From: Paragorgia papillata
Lineage: Eukaryota > Cnidaria > Anthozoa > Scleralcyonacea > Coralliidae
Reading direction: 5' to 3'
Assembly (NCBI GenBank): GCA_035771165.1
Contig: JAWNZC010000304.1
Coordinates: forward strand, 1 to 64,000
Length of the DNA: 64,000 nt
The position numbers were made by a program, and so were the translations under genes. Every line of letters begins with the position of its first letter. Position 1 is the first letter of the stretch. Shown piece by piece: positions 11,909 to 22,800 of the stretch. The notes under the pieces were generated by a model. That model was not told the DNA's origin, did no database searches, and saw nothing but the letters and a program-made list of their open reading frames with translations.

Positions 11909-12778
11909 GGTACCCTTGCCCAATTTAAAAAAAAATTAGGGCCAGGTAACCACTAATTATTATTACAGTGACTCGCTAAATCCACTTGTACATCTGGGCA
12001 TGCCTTGAATATGCGCGAAAGTTTCAACTAGGAAAGCAGAAATCTAGATTGCCTAGTTTTTTTATACAATTGCCTAGTTTTTTAAAATTATCTAAGTAAC
12101 TTCGTGAAAAACAACAAGCACATTCGGTTTTACAGACCTTTTTACAAACAAGACGGCTTTTACACTATTAAGAGTTTTGGAGGAATCCTGGCTTGTATTT
12201 CTCTATTTATAGAGAAATTCAAAAGTAGGCGAGTATTATGAAAGGTTTTAAAGTTGTATTCAGTATTCAGGGTTGAAAAGACCTCAACAGGGTCCTTCAA
12301 GCATGAGGATGAGGTCAAAGATGCGCTCCACTCGGCCGTGCTGCCCGTGCCTGCGTACGAAATTGAAATGAAGGCTGCAGTCTGGCAGCCGAAAGCTCGT
12401 TAATAAACAAATATTTTGGTCAGAGAACGTCTATTTTACTCATTAAGCTAGTACAAACTGTTTTAATATCAGTGCACTTACAAACAAATATAGTGGAACT
12501 GGTACCTCTTCGGGCTCTTCAAGATTGTAAGTTATTCTCGCTCCCTCTCCATTACTACTTGTACTCCAAACTATAAAACTCGAAACAAAACATTTTCAAA
12601 AGAATTCGACTCGTTTGGAAGGCTCTGCTTGCAGGGTATTCGTTTGGTTTTCCGCAATATTGGCCATGTGATATATTGCTCACTTGCTGAATGCTGAGGA
12701 CGACTGATATGGTACTTCATGTAATTTGACACGTAAATTGTGTAGACAGTGGCGGCCTGCGGAATGCTAGCTAGTATA
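11909..12778. other. Intergenic, nothing recognised
   Basis: Mixed AT-rich sequence with no long open frame and no repeat ends I can define. Confidence 0.45.
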
Positions 12779-12921
12779 GCAACATGTCCTCAGAAAGCGA
12801 CTTTCTTTTGTTCGAACTCCAATAGATTTAATTTCAGATAGTTCTAGCTCAGAGCTCATAAGACAAAAGAAGAAGTCGCTTCGCGCGAAAAAAGTCGCCT
12901 AGTGGAAAAACCGGCTTAATT
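12779..12921. mobile_element. AAGCCGGTTTTCCAC-type MITE, left-truncated
   Basis: Palindromic MITE whose right end reads GTCGCCTAGTGGAAAAACCG. The left terminal inverted repeat is missing: sequence starts near AGCGACTTTCTTTTGTTC. A further family end in inverse orientation abuts it, making a 34-bp perfect palindrome at about 12905-12939. Full copies are at 13501-13655 and 19391-19541. Confidence 0.7.
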
Positions 12922-13242
12922 ATTAATTAAGCCGGTTTTCAAGGGGGCCAGCTCTCTCGAGTGCGTTCACATCCAGCCCTCCTAGATCTCGGGTTGCCAA
13001 TAGCAAGATCTCGCCTAGGAGGGATGGCCCTCTTGCCATGTAAAAGCAAACAAATTTTTACAAGGAATTATGCCGAGATGCGTGATCTCGGCAGGCTAGC
13101 CCTACCAAGAAGGCTGGCCCCCCTCCATATAAACACCCCCTTAGTTATGTGGTACTCGGATTTTTTTTTCAGAGCTGTATTTCAATATTCTATTTGTTTT
13201 TCATTGCATGGGTTTTGTTATAGCCTCCTGGCCCTCCTCCGC

Positions 13243-13408
13243 AGTTATGTGGGCACTCAGATTTTTTTTTTCCAGTCAAAAAGGCCTTTCAGAGCTGTAC
13301 GGGCAAAGTACAAGATGGCAGCGCGATGCAATGAATATTTGGCCGAGTACAAGACTGGGGAACTAAAAGCTCTTTTTGACTGGAAAAAAATCGGAGTGCC
13401 CACATAAC
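13243..13408. mobile_element. Short foldback MITE, AGTTATGTGGGCACTC ends
   Basis: The left arm AGTTATGTGGGCACTC plus a T-run and CCAGTCAAAAAG is mirrored at the right by CTTTTTGACTGG, an A-run and GAGTGCCCACATAACT. A truncated relative of the left arm occurs just upstream (about 13142-13185). No coding sequence. Confidence 0.8.
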
Positions 13409-13655
13409 TAAAGCCGGTTTTTCTACTGGGCGATTTTTTTTTCGCGCGAATTATTTTGTTCGCCCTCCGAAAGTAACCGCCCCTCCGAAAGTAGCCGCCC
13501 TTAAGCCGGTTTTCCAACAGGGGATTTTTTTCGCGCGAAGCGACTTTCTTTTGTTCAAATTCAATAGATTTCTGATTAGTTCCAGCTCAGAGCTAATGAG
13601 ACAAAAGAAAAAGTCGCTTCGCGCGAAAAAAGCCGCCTAGTGGAAAACCGGCTTA
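13409..13655. mobile_element. AAGCCGG MITE beside a piece of the CCGTAGAA element
   Basis: 13501-13655 is a full palindromic MITE (AAGCCGGTTTTCCA at the left, its inverse at the right, centre near CCAGCTCAGAGC). It adjoins 13409-13500, which mixes another MITE end with GTAACCGCCCCTCCGAAAGT-type sequence. That sequence is also found, inverted, around the MITE at 19545-19585. The same two families are therefore nested together at two sites. Confidence 0.7.
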
Positions 13656-14462
13656 AGAGGCCGATTACATGAGCCGGGCTAGCCCGGCTAACCGGGCTCA
13701 TGTATAAACAGCCCCTAAGAAGACACATCAGTTGCCTGCGGAGGAAGCTAGGGTTTTGTTTATATATGTATGGTTAATATTGAATTAATATTCATTATAT
13801 TGCAATTTAACATTCGGTTCAAAGTAAATATAAACGCTACACGATATTAGCTTTCTATAAAGTGGAAGTCAACAGAATTAAAAAGTGCCTCAAAATGGTT
13901 TAAGATATTTTTTACCCAACCCACTATTAAATATTAATTCCCTATATACCTTTTATAAAATATCTTTGCGAAACAAAATACATACTAAATGAAGTCACAT
14001 ACTGCAAATACTATAATTATACAGTACATGTTTTGATAATAGTTAGAAGAACAAAGAAAAAAGTTAACATACAAAAAAAGATTGGTGGTATATCGGCTTG
14101 ATACCTTAAATTTATACTAGTCTGCAAATGCCAGTCTCCATGATCCAGCACTTTGCCCAGACCTTGTGTTGTGGGTCTTCATTCACTTGATTCAATTGTT
14201 CATCATTTTCCTCATCACTTTCATCCATATATCATTGAAGACAAACCTTATTTTACCCAACCTGTGAGTTAGTCAAAATCTGGGTTACCCAACCCATTTC
14301 TCTTCGGTACCAACCCTGGGCATAAATAATGAACGGTCCCTATAAATTGCAATGTTGCCGTGAAAAATTGCTTTTTGATCTTAAATTAATCTAGGAATAA
14401 AGTTAGAGTTAACTAGGATTATAATTGTAGAGTTACATAATTAAATTACTTATCAGATATTT
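13656..14462. other. GC palindrome then AT-rich spacer
   Basis: 13668-13704 is a GC-rich palindrome (ATGAGCCGGGCTAGCCCGG and inverse). The remainder is AT-rich with no supported gene or element end. Confidence 0.5.
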
Positions 14463-14989
14463 TAAAGTGCCTATGAAACGAAAATTAAGTCCGTCTTATT
14501 GCATGAAGAATACCAAAAAAAAACAACAGAGTAATATATTTTGCAGTTTTTTGTGTTCTTTGTTTCGTTGTTGAAATATTTCAGTTTGTTTGATATGCAA
14601 ATCAAACATCTTAATATCACACGGGTTTAATGAATTTTCGGAGAAGGTTACATATCTTTTGTGTTATCAAATATAATCCTTTGAAAATCTACATGTTTGG
14701 TGTTGTGGGTAAAAACACACCCATACACGTTTCCTTGGAATAAATTTAGTTTTTTCGTTTGTTTTCCCTGTACAAGCTGTCGTAAGTTAAACTCAGAGAA
14801 AATCTCTAAGCTGCAGACATTTTCGATATTTATACGCCTGGGAACTAGTCAATCCATACGTGTGTCTCATATACGACAGCTTGTACAGCAAAAACATACG
14901 AAAAAACTTTACCAACTCAAGCTGAAAACACCAATAACATACATAAATTTAGTTCGATAATAATTACATAAATTTAGTTTGATAATAAT

Positions 14990-16110
14990 TAACAGTTATA
15001 CCAGAGCTCGAATCGTATATGAGCTGATACTAACAAGGCGCTTCGCCGATTATTATATAGCCAAGCACTGTACAAGAGACAAGATTACAGCGAAATGTTT
15101 GAAACGACAAACCTCCGGCCGGCATAGGCAACTAATACTTCCGTCATGCGTAATGATGCATTCACACAGAGTTTCTCGCTGAGCTGTTCGACAAACAGCT
15201 TTGAAATGTTGCATAGATGTTGCTCGAGAGGCAAAAAATGTGTTAAGCAGATCAACAAAAAATATTAAAAGGTACCTTTATGAAGTCAAAAGGTGGGTCA
15301 GTTGTTTATATTAGCGTTGCTGTCGTGAAAAAGGTTTTGATTTCATGCAAAAATGAAACTGAAACACCTTCGGCAGTGAAACTAAATTACTTAGTTGGTT
15401 GTTTTTGAAAAATGTGTGTTGTAAGCTTGATTCTAACCGCGAGTTTCTTTGTTTGGCAACAAATTAATATCAACCCGCTAATTTAGTCGTGTTTTCGAAG
15501 TAAAAAGACGTAATTTTTAGGTGAATTTTACCATTTGACATGCTAAATTGTGTATTTGTTAATGTATTTTTACACAACGTAGTTTTTTTTATACATTGGT
15601 TTGAGGGTGTTGATGTTTTTGTGTATAAAAATCCGTCAATTTCAACTCTTTTCGGCAGTTTAAAAAAACATGCCACCATCTCGTTTTTCCTCTAATGAGC
15701 TGATAGCCTGGTACACACGTAAAAACGCGCAAGCTGTTACAGACCTGCAAGCAAGTTGTTACAAGGCTGTTCAACAGGCTGTCATCGTCATGTGTTCGCA
15801 CTGGCTGTCCCAGTCTGTTAACATGTCTGTAACAGGTTGTTGACAACTTGTAACAAGGCTGATGACTCCAACAGACTGATGACAAGTTGTTCCAACAACC
15901 TGTTACCGCTCTGCACTTAACAAGTTGTTAACAGGTTGATGTTAACAAGGTTGTAGCAGCTTCTTGAATGAACAGCGTTGTTGCAACTTGTTCCCAGCCT
16001 TGCTACAAGCCTGTTGCGAACACATCCTGTTGACAAGCTGTGAGATTTTTACGTGTGTAGTATAGGGAACCAATCAGATTACGCAAAAGCTCATATCCGA
16101 TTGCGATAAC
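14990..16110 (-). mobile_element. Inverted partial copy of the 7.8-8.7 kb repeat
   Basis: From AACAGTTATACC rightward, this matches the reverse complement of 8693 down to about 7790, including TATATAGCCAAGCACTGTAC and the CGAGAGGCAAAAAATGTG region. The match resumes after a 344-bp insertion (15714-16057) with GGGAACCAATCAGATTACGC. Its 3' end is truncated. Confidence 0.8.
15714..16057. mobile_element. 344-bp MITE with TA duplication, repeat-filled interior
   Basis: The ends are CACACGTAAAA and TTTTACGTGTG, flanked by TA on both sides. The empty site is visible in the related copies at 7.83 and 26.15 kb, which confirms the insertion and a TA target (Tc1/mariner-like). The interior is unusual: it repeats words of the type CAACTTGTTAACAGGTTG many times in both orientations. 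Confidence 0.85.
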
Positions 16111-16331
16111 TCATTATGCGCATGTGATGTCAAAATGTTTAATTTGCATATAGAACCTGAAATATCTCAACAACGAAGCAAGAAAACGAAAAACTGCAAA
16201 AGATGTTACCCTGTCATTTTAAGTGTTCTTTCAAATAACATAGACTTAATTTTCGTTTCGTAAGCACTTTAACAGCCTCTGTACAGAAAGCTAAAAACCG
16301 TGCAGGGTAATTCTTGGACAATTTCAATAGT

Positions 16332-16865
16332 TCATGTTTTGTTATGCGATCTACCCTTCACCACGTATTCCTCCTCTTCCTCATCGGAATCGTCGCTGTA
16401 GTCATTTCTAAGCAACGCCTTCGAGTTGAACGATTTCATCGCCACCTCCCGTTCGTACTCGTCTTTGTACGCGTTTCTGCCGTGCATTCGCGAGAATCCC
16501 TTTCGTCGGCCCCTTCGGCGGAATACTCGGACGACGCCGTACATGACGAGGGCAACGAGTAGTCCAGTCAGACAGACCAACGTCACGAACGTTAGTCGGT
16601 TGAGACCAAACAAGCGCCTTCGTCGTTTCAGACTGAAATTGAGTCCAGACGCTTTCGGTTCGTTCGATACTCGAATTTCCTGCGTTTCCTGTTCGTAGTC
16701 GTCAGCGGATGCCGTAACCCGGAATAGGCCGAGCGTAAGAAGTCGCCAGTAGTCGCCATCCTTCGTCGTCCGTACGACGTGAGTCAGGCCAACGACTTGA
16801 ATCGTTGCATTCGCGATCGGGTTACCGTGTTCGTCGAAAACAAATCCTTTAATGCCACGGTGTAC
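16332..16865 (-). CDS. CPD: CPD exon 6: last TTR domain, TM helix and tail
   Basis: The acceptor is TTCTGTACTTAG, phase 0. It encodes a transthyretin-like domain (VHRGIKGFVF onward, DGDYWRLL), a membrane helix (LTFVTLVCLTGLLVALVMYG), a basic stop-transfer stretch (RRRGRRKG), and a 60-residue tail. The tail carries a DEYE patch, a Leu-Leu pair and the acidic Ser cluster DYSDDSDEEEEE, which resembles the casein-kinase-2 and adaptor-binding tail of known CPD. Stop at 16332-16334. Confidence 0.93.
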   Translation of the reverse strand, partial: VHRGIKGFVFDEHGNPIANATIQVVGLTHVVRTTKDGDYWRLLTLGLFRVTASADDYEQETQEIRVSNEPKASGLNFSLKRRRRLFGLNRLTFVTLVCLTGLLVALVMYGVVRVFRRRGRRKGFSRMHGRNAYKDEYEREVAMKSFNSKALLRNDYSDDSDEEEEEYVVKGRSHNKT

Positions 16866-19800
16866 CTAAGTACAGAAAAAAAATGCAGGTTAAGCGGTTT
16901 GTATATATGGAGGCAAGCCAGTGCGGGTGGCCTGCAATGCACTCCGCGCCTCCCCAGGCCTAGATAAAGCATTTTTCTTCCTGGCAGCAAAATCCAAAAA
17001 TAAATATTTCCTGCTAAACTAAATTAACGATTTCCTGCCTGATAGAATTTTTCAATTTTATAAGTTGTGATACCACCAGACTTGCAAGTTTGTATCTCAA
17101 AACCATAATTTATCTGAATATCGTATCTATACATACTTTGAAATGGCGAAGTTTTTCAATTGAATACTGCGTAATACAAGTACCAGCGTCAAAAATCGAA
17201 ATGCTGAAACAGTTGAATAAGATAAAAGCAGCATGCATTCTTGCAAATGCACAATGACAGCTGCAGCCTGCAACAGCAACACTATACTGAAATGATAAAT
17301 ATTTCATTGTTTTCAATCGTTGCGTCATTTGCGCAAGGATATACGAAACTTAGACAGGTTAAGGTCATGTAATAAACCCTCAAAACACTTTCGAATTGTT
17401 TACAGATCGCCGCTGGGTTTGGCAAGAATATAGAAAGATGAGTCATCGAATATGAAACTTGATATTCGATCAAAAGTGATGCCCATCAAAATTGTGTGAT
17501 TGTGTGACCGTGACGCTTTTCGATTTTTTGAAGAATAGGAAATTTATCTTTAAACTTTGACTTGGATTAAAAAAACTGACAAATATTTCCTGCAAGATAC
17601 AAAAAATTTCCTGCGAACAACTTTTACAAAACATTTCCTGGCAGCGGCGCTGCCGGCACTGCCGGACATTTTCCAGCACTGCGCCTCCCTCTCCCAAGGG
17701 CCAATTAACACTATAGCAAAAAAGGTACATGCATGCCTAGCCTGCGAATACAGCCGTCTCACATCGGGACGGTGTGGGGCGGCTGTATTCGCAAGCTAAT
17801 GCATGCCCTGAGCCTCGTAACTTGCTAGTAGGTGCCGCGCTCTAAGCTTTGAGATGATAAGTAGTTGACCAAAAAACGATAAATGTAAAAGTAAATATAA
17901 TCAGTTTTAAAATAAAATGCAATTTGAAAATCTAATCTCATATTTCATAAAAACAAGACGCCTGGTTCAGGCGTTCACTCGGGCTACTGGGAAAGTGCAG
18001 AGGTGCTTAATCGAAGCCTGAATCGAAGGTATCTCTCCTCCGCAGAGGCTCTATACTGCGCGAGCAAAGGTGGGAGTGGGCCGAGGAAGATCAGATCGAA
18101 GGCTGAATGTGGTGCATACTTCACATTGGTGAACATACTTACGCATCCTCGTTCCCAGGGCCTCCTCGGTACACTGGGAAATCGGAGGCCCTGGTCAGAT
18201 GAAAACGGTTGAAGCGTGTGATTGGCCGGACGAAGGCTATTGTCGAAAACAGGAAGTGGGCAAACATATTTTCAACTGTCAAACAACGGTGTGAATAGAG
18301 TGAAGATTATCGCTCAGATAACACCGAAAAAGTGTACAAATAAAGCCAACAAAGTAGGATTCCTAAAGCGAGTTGGAACTGCGATGAGTTCCATCATTTA
18401 ACTCTCAAAATCGAACGATTTTATACATAGCGTGACTCGGTGACTCATTCGTCGGCGACGGCAAATTATGTTCGTAAACAACCTACCTTTGAATAGCATT
18501 TTGGTAAGTGAAAATTGTGCTATTTTGTCCAGCGGGAAGAACAGTAAAGAGCATTTCGGACGTCATAATAAAGCAGCTTTTCTTCAAATATCTGAGTGTA
18601 TCTCGTTTGTTTCGTTATATTTGTCCATGCTCGCACTCAGGGCGATGTGATACATCCAATGACTCAATGTCCTAGAATCTAGGACATCCGGTTTTCATCT
18701 GACCAGGGCCTCCGATTTTCCAGTGTAACGAGGAGGCCCTGGGAACGAGGATGAATATTTACGATGAAGACAGTTGTCAGCCACATCTGATCACTGTTAA
18801 ATTACAGTCAGTCTATTTTGAAATGTAGCAACAATGTGCAAGAACACTTTGATCAAAAGGCAAAGCTGTTCAACTTTTTGTCCAACTCCAAAAGCAAAAG
18901 GAGCAAAGAACTTACAAATGCCTCACGGCCTCACTCCATCATCACACGGCTAACAACTCACCGGAAGTACAGGTATGAATAGTAGCGGAAGTAAAAAGTG
19001 CAAAAATGCAAAATCGTGACACCCAAAAAAACCAAAAAAACGGGGAAGCATGCGCCCAGACCTCCCTGGGATTGTGTCGTCACCTTTGCAAGTAGTCGGG
19101 CCCGCAACTTCGTCTGTGCCTTATGACCTAGTTCTCCTTAAATGGGCCGTGCCCCAGTCCTCCAAATTCCATAACGCCGGCATATCTCGACCGACCAGGC
19201 GCCTAGAATTAACGATTATTGTTAATTTAAAGTGCCTATGAAACGAAAATTAAGTTTGTCTTATTTGAAAGAATACTTAAAATGACAAAGTAACATCTTT
19301 TGCAGTTTTTCGTTTCCTTGCTTCGTTCTCGAGGTACCGTAGAATCTCGAAAGTAGCCGAGGCGGCTACTTTCATAATTAGTGGCCTCTAAAGCCGGTTT
19401 TCCACTAGGCGACTTTTTTCGCGCGAAGTGACTTTTTCTTTTGTCTCATGAGCTCTGAGCTGGAACTAATCAGAAATCTATTGAATTCGAACAAAAGAAA
19501 GTTGCTTCGCGCGAAAAAAATCGCCTAGTGGAAAACCGGCTTAAGGGGGGCTACTTTCGGAGGGGCGGTTACTTTCGGAGGGCGGTTACTATCGCGTTGC
19601 TATTTTTAGCATCGGCCAAGTTTTAACCATTACATTTCGCACAACGTTTCAAAGTGTTTGGTTTTATTTTGATTAAATGACAAAACAGTAGCTACATTTG
19701 ATCTAGTACCAATAATTTACTCTATAAAGGCTGGAACACTGAAAGTACTTAAGTTATGTTAAGTTACAACTTACAAAAATAGACATCGAAAAGCGGCTAC

Positions 19801-22800
19801 TTTCGAAGGGGCGGTTACTTTAAGAAGGGCGGCTACTTTTGGGTTTTCATAGTAATTGTTAAAAATGGCGGCTTTTGGAGGGGTGGTTACTCTCGGGGGG
19901 GGGTCTACTTCTACGGTATTTCAGTTTGTTTGATATACAAGTTAAACATTTTGACGTCGTGACGTCATAATAAGTTCATCAAAAAAGTTATATATCTTTG
20001 ATATTGTCATATATAATTACTTGAAAATCTAAATGTTTAGTGTTCTGGGCGAAACACACCCACATGCTTCCTTCGAATTAATTCGGTTTGATACTAGCAA
20101 AGATTGCCTTAATAGCAAAGCTTTATAACTTTTTTTCGATAACTCACGAGTTATGATCGGAGTTTCGAAACGTTGGGTCATGAACAGTAAGTTTTAAGCT
20201 AGCTTCAAAAAACTTTTAAGCCAAAACTATGTCTGACGTCAAAATGTTTGATTTGTATATCAAACTGAAATATCTCAACATCGAAGCAAGGAAACGAAAA
20301 ACTGCAAAAGATGTTACTCTACATTTTAAGCGTTCTTTCAAATAAGACAGACTTCACTTTCGTTTCATGTGCACTTTAAGGGCATTTGGAAATTACGAAT
20401 TATAGTGGAATTCTAGTTGGGAAACGCATCCGCGGTGGTCATAAGAATCGCAGGCTCTGGGAACAATATCGTAATTCGACCAACCTGATAAATGTAATAA
20501 ACCAACGGCTTCTTATTGATCTCCCACAAATGTTCCAAGGTGTTCGCGTACGGGTACTTGCAGCATCCCAGGTAGATGGAAATATCAAAACAGCTTTTCT
20601 GCATGTAGTTGTAATCTTGCATCGAATTCTCCTTCCTTCTCCACGCCGAGCCGCGCGCTGTCCCGCCCTGGAATTGTTGGTTCACCGAAAGCCCTGGGCA
20701 CGAGGGCTGTCCCAAGTGCATTGTGGGGTGGGCTTTGGCGTAACTCGACGAGAGGGATTTGAACACGGCGTCGTCGGCAGTGCCGTGATGACTCGGGGTA
20801 CGTCCCGAGTCGAATGGGTAGCTGGCGACCAACGTTCCGCCACGAAGACTAGCGGAGAGGACGAACGGATGGCTGTCGAGCCATCGGATGACGGCTTTCG
20901 TCTCTGGTTCAGTGACGGGGTCATCGGAATGACGAACAACACCTACAATGATATAAATTGAAAATTTAGTATACGCTTGCGCTATGGCAAAGGATCGCAC
21001 ATGGGAGTTCGCGTACCACCACAGCAAGGTTTTTATGGGGGATGCCTCGGCCTACTCAAATGATACAAAATAGGGGGGGTGGGGATTCATCCGTGCATTT
21101 TTGAATTTTCGCCCTTCGTTGGGTCGAAAAACAAATTTCGTCATAAGCCCGTGGTCTGTCTTAGCAGGCTAGGCTATAGTGGTTGAAAGAGGTCGCCGCC
21201 GCAATTTGCCGTTTCGTAAACGGTCGTTGCCACCACTTATACGCCGGTCGTTGCCACCATTTACGTACCCAGTATCCTTGCGTTCCCTAAGTGTACCTTC
21301 GGCCCTTTGACCAAAAGTCAGTCTGATACAACAAAATACACTGAAAATAATAGTTTTTGTCGTTTAGGTGTTTTTACCTCGACTTGAACCAAAAGCCTGA
21401 ATTATTTGTGTTACCTAACCCTAACCCTGATCACAAACCGAGTTTACCGCCAAGCTTATACACTGGCCCGACCTATTATAAATAGCGTCTTTACCGTCTA
21501 TGGCTTGTACGCCAACCTAACCCACAAGTAACTTTCGAACCTCTAGTCTAACATTTTGACTAAACGTTATAAACCCCAAAAAGATCAAGAACTACAAAGA
21601 AGAAACAAAAAACGTTGTGGTTATTCGTTCAACATCGGAATCCAATGTCTAAACGCTATTCGTCCGACATTAGAAAACTTGAGAAAAGATTCACAAAAAA
21701 CCGATTTAAAATCCTAACAATTACGCATCAGTCCTAAATCTAAACAAATCTTACAAAAGAAAAAGCTTTAAAAATTAAACCAAAACAAATCGGAGGTAAA
21801 ACTTGAAGACTGAAAGAAAAAAAGTAAGTAACCGACAGGATTTGAACCCGCATATATCACGTTGCCACGAGGTTGGTAGCCTGCAGTGCAGGCGTTTCGG
21901 TAGTGGGAGGGGCGAGGCGAGCTGAGGAAACGCCTGCCGCCACGCTATTCAGAAAAAAAAATGCGTTCGTCCACGAACGCAGCGATCTCATTGGCTAATG
22001 TTAACAAATTCTCTTCCGGCAAAGCTGTTGTTGAAGCCTGTTGTATAGAGGAGCGTTCACTGTCTTCGGAGTTGGCATATAAGTTTTATTCTTAATTATA
22101 TTTTAGTCGCGCTTGCTAGTTTGTTTTAAAACAGAAACAGATTGAAATACTCCATTCGCAAGGTAAATATGTTTCATCGCATACTATTGTTGCATTTAAT
22201 TCAGACAAACTTCGTTTACTTCAAGACATTGTTTAGCCAGGATCAAACCGTGCATATATCAAATTGAATACATATCTTAGTGCTTTTACATTAATTAACT
22301 TTAGTAGTCTGGTGTTGTTTTGTCAGTGTGGGAAAATCCTCGCTTGTTTTATGTATATAAACGCCGTGTTGTGGTTTGCCGTCACCAAAGTCTAGCCGTT
22401 AGCCGGCAGCGAACGCGGTTTACAGACCTGAATTTGGAATCAAGAACGATTTTATACATTTCTAAATAATAGTTTCGATTGGTAACGTGTTGTGACTCAA
22501 GCAAAATTACGTAAAGTGTTAGGAGTGCTCTTAAATGTGGTTCCTCGCTTAGTTGCTTTCCGTGATATTAAATTCCGTCATAGACTCCGTGTGATTATTA
22601 TTTCCCTTCGCAGCGCTCATTCTGTTCTACGAGTTTTGTTGTCGCAAACCCGTTCTAATTAGGTCTAAACTTTACAGACTAAACTCTAGATCACATAGAT
22701 GTCAAGAAACATTACCACATTCTCTGATCTGTTAATTCTGTGAAGAGTTTCTCTATCTATATTCTATAGTGATTTTCATTGAGTGATTTTATGACATTCG

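Larger units (their letters stand above)
14463..16272. mobile_element. Large foldback element carrying nested insertions
   Basis: The left end AAAGTGCCTATGAAACGAAA and the inverted right end (CGTTTCGTAAGCACTTT at 16254-16272) flank arms that match the second family member at 19228-20379. Arm features include TTTGCAGTTTTT, TTTGATATGCAAATC and ACACACCCA. Between the arms, 14990-16110 is an inverted partial copy of the 7.8-8.7 kb repeat, itself interrupted at 15714-16057. The right arm starts only about 60 bp beyond the CPD stop codon, so it supplies most of that gene's 3' untranslated region. Confidence 0.75.
19228..20379. mobile_element. Foldback element with two nested insertions
   Basis: Same family as 14463-16272: the left end TAAAGTGCCTATGAAACGAA is mirrored at 20360-20379. 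The left arm is split at 19337-19916 by an element with CCGTAGAA ends and TA duplications. That element carries the palindromic AAGCCGG MITE at 19391-19541, also TA-flanked. The intact right arm shows the uninterrupted sequence, so the order of insertion can be read. Confidence 0.85.
16866..20484 (-). other. CPD intron 5, filled with foldback elements
   Basis: No further exon is needed between exons 5 and 6. The intron holds a palindromic MITE at about 17729-17806 (arms around GCGAATACAGCCG), the 18144-18754 element and the 19228-20379 nested element. 16990-17640 is AT-rich without features. Open frames here are short and unsupported. Confidence 0.6.

Noticed and set aside
20386..20961. 191-codon plus-strand frame
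   Set aside because: Antisense shadow of CPD exon 5.
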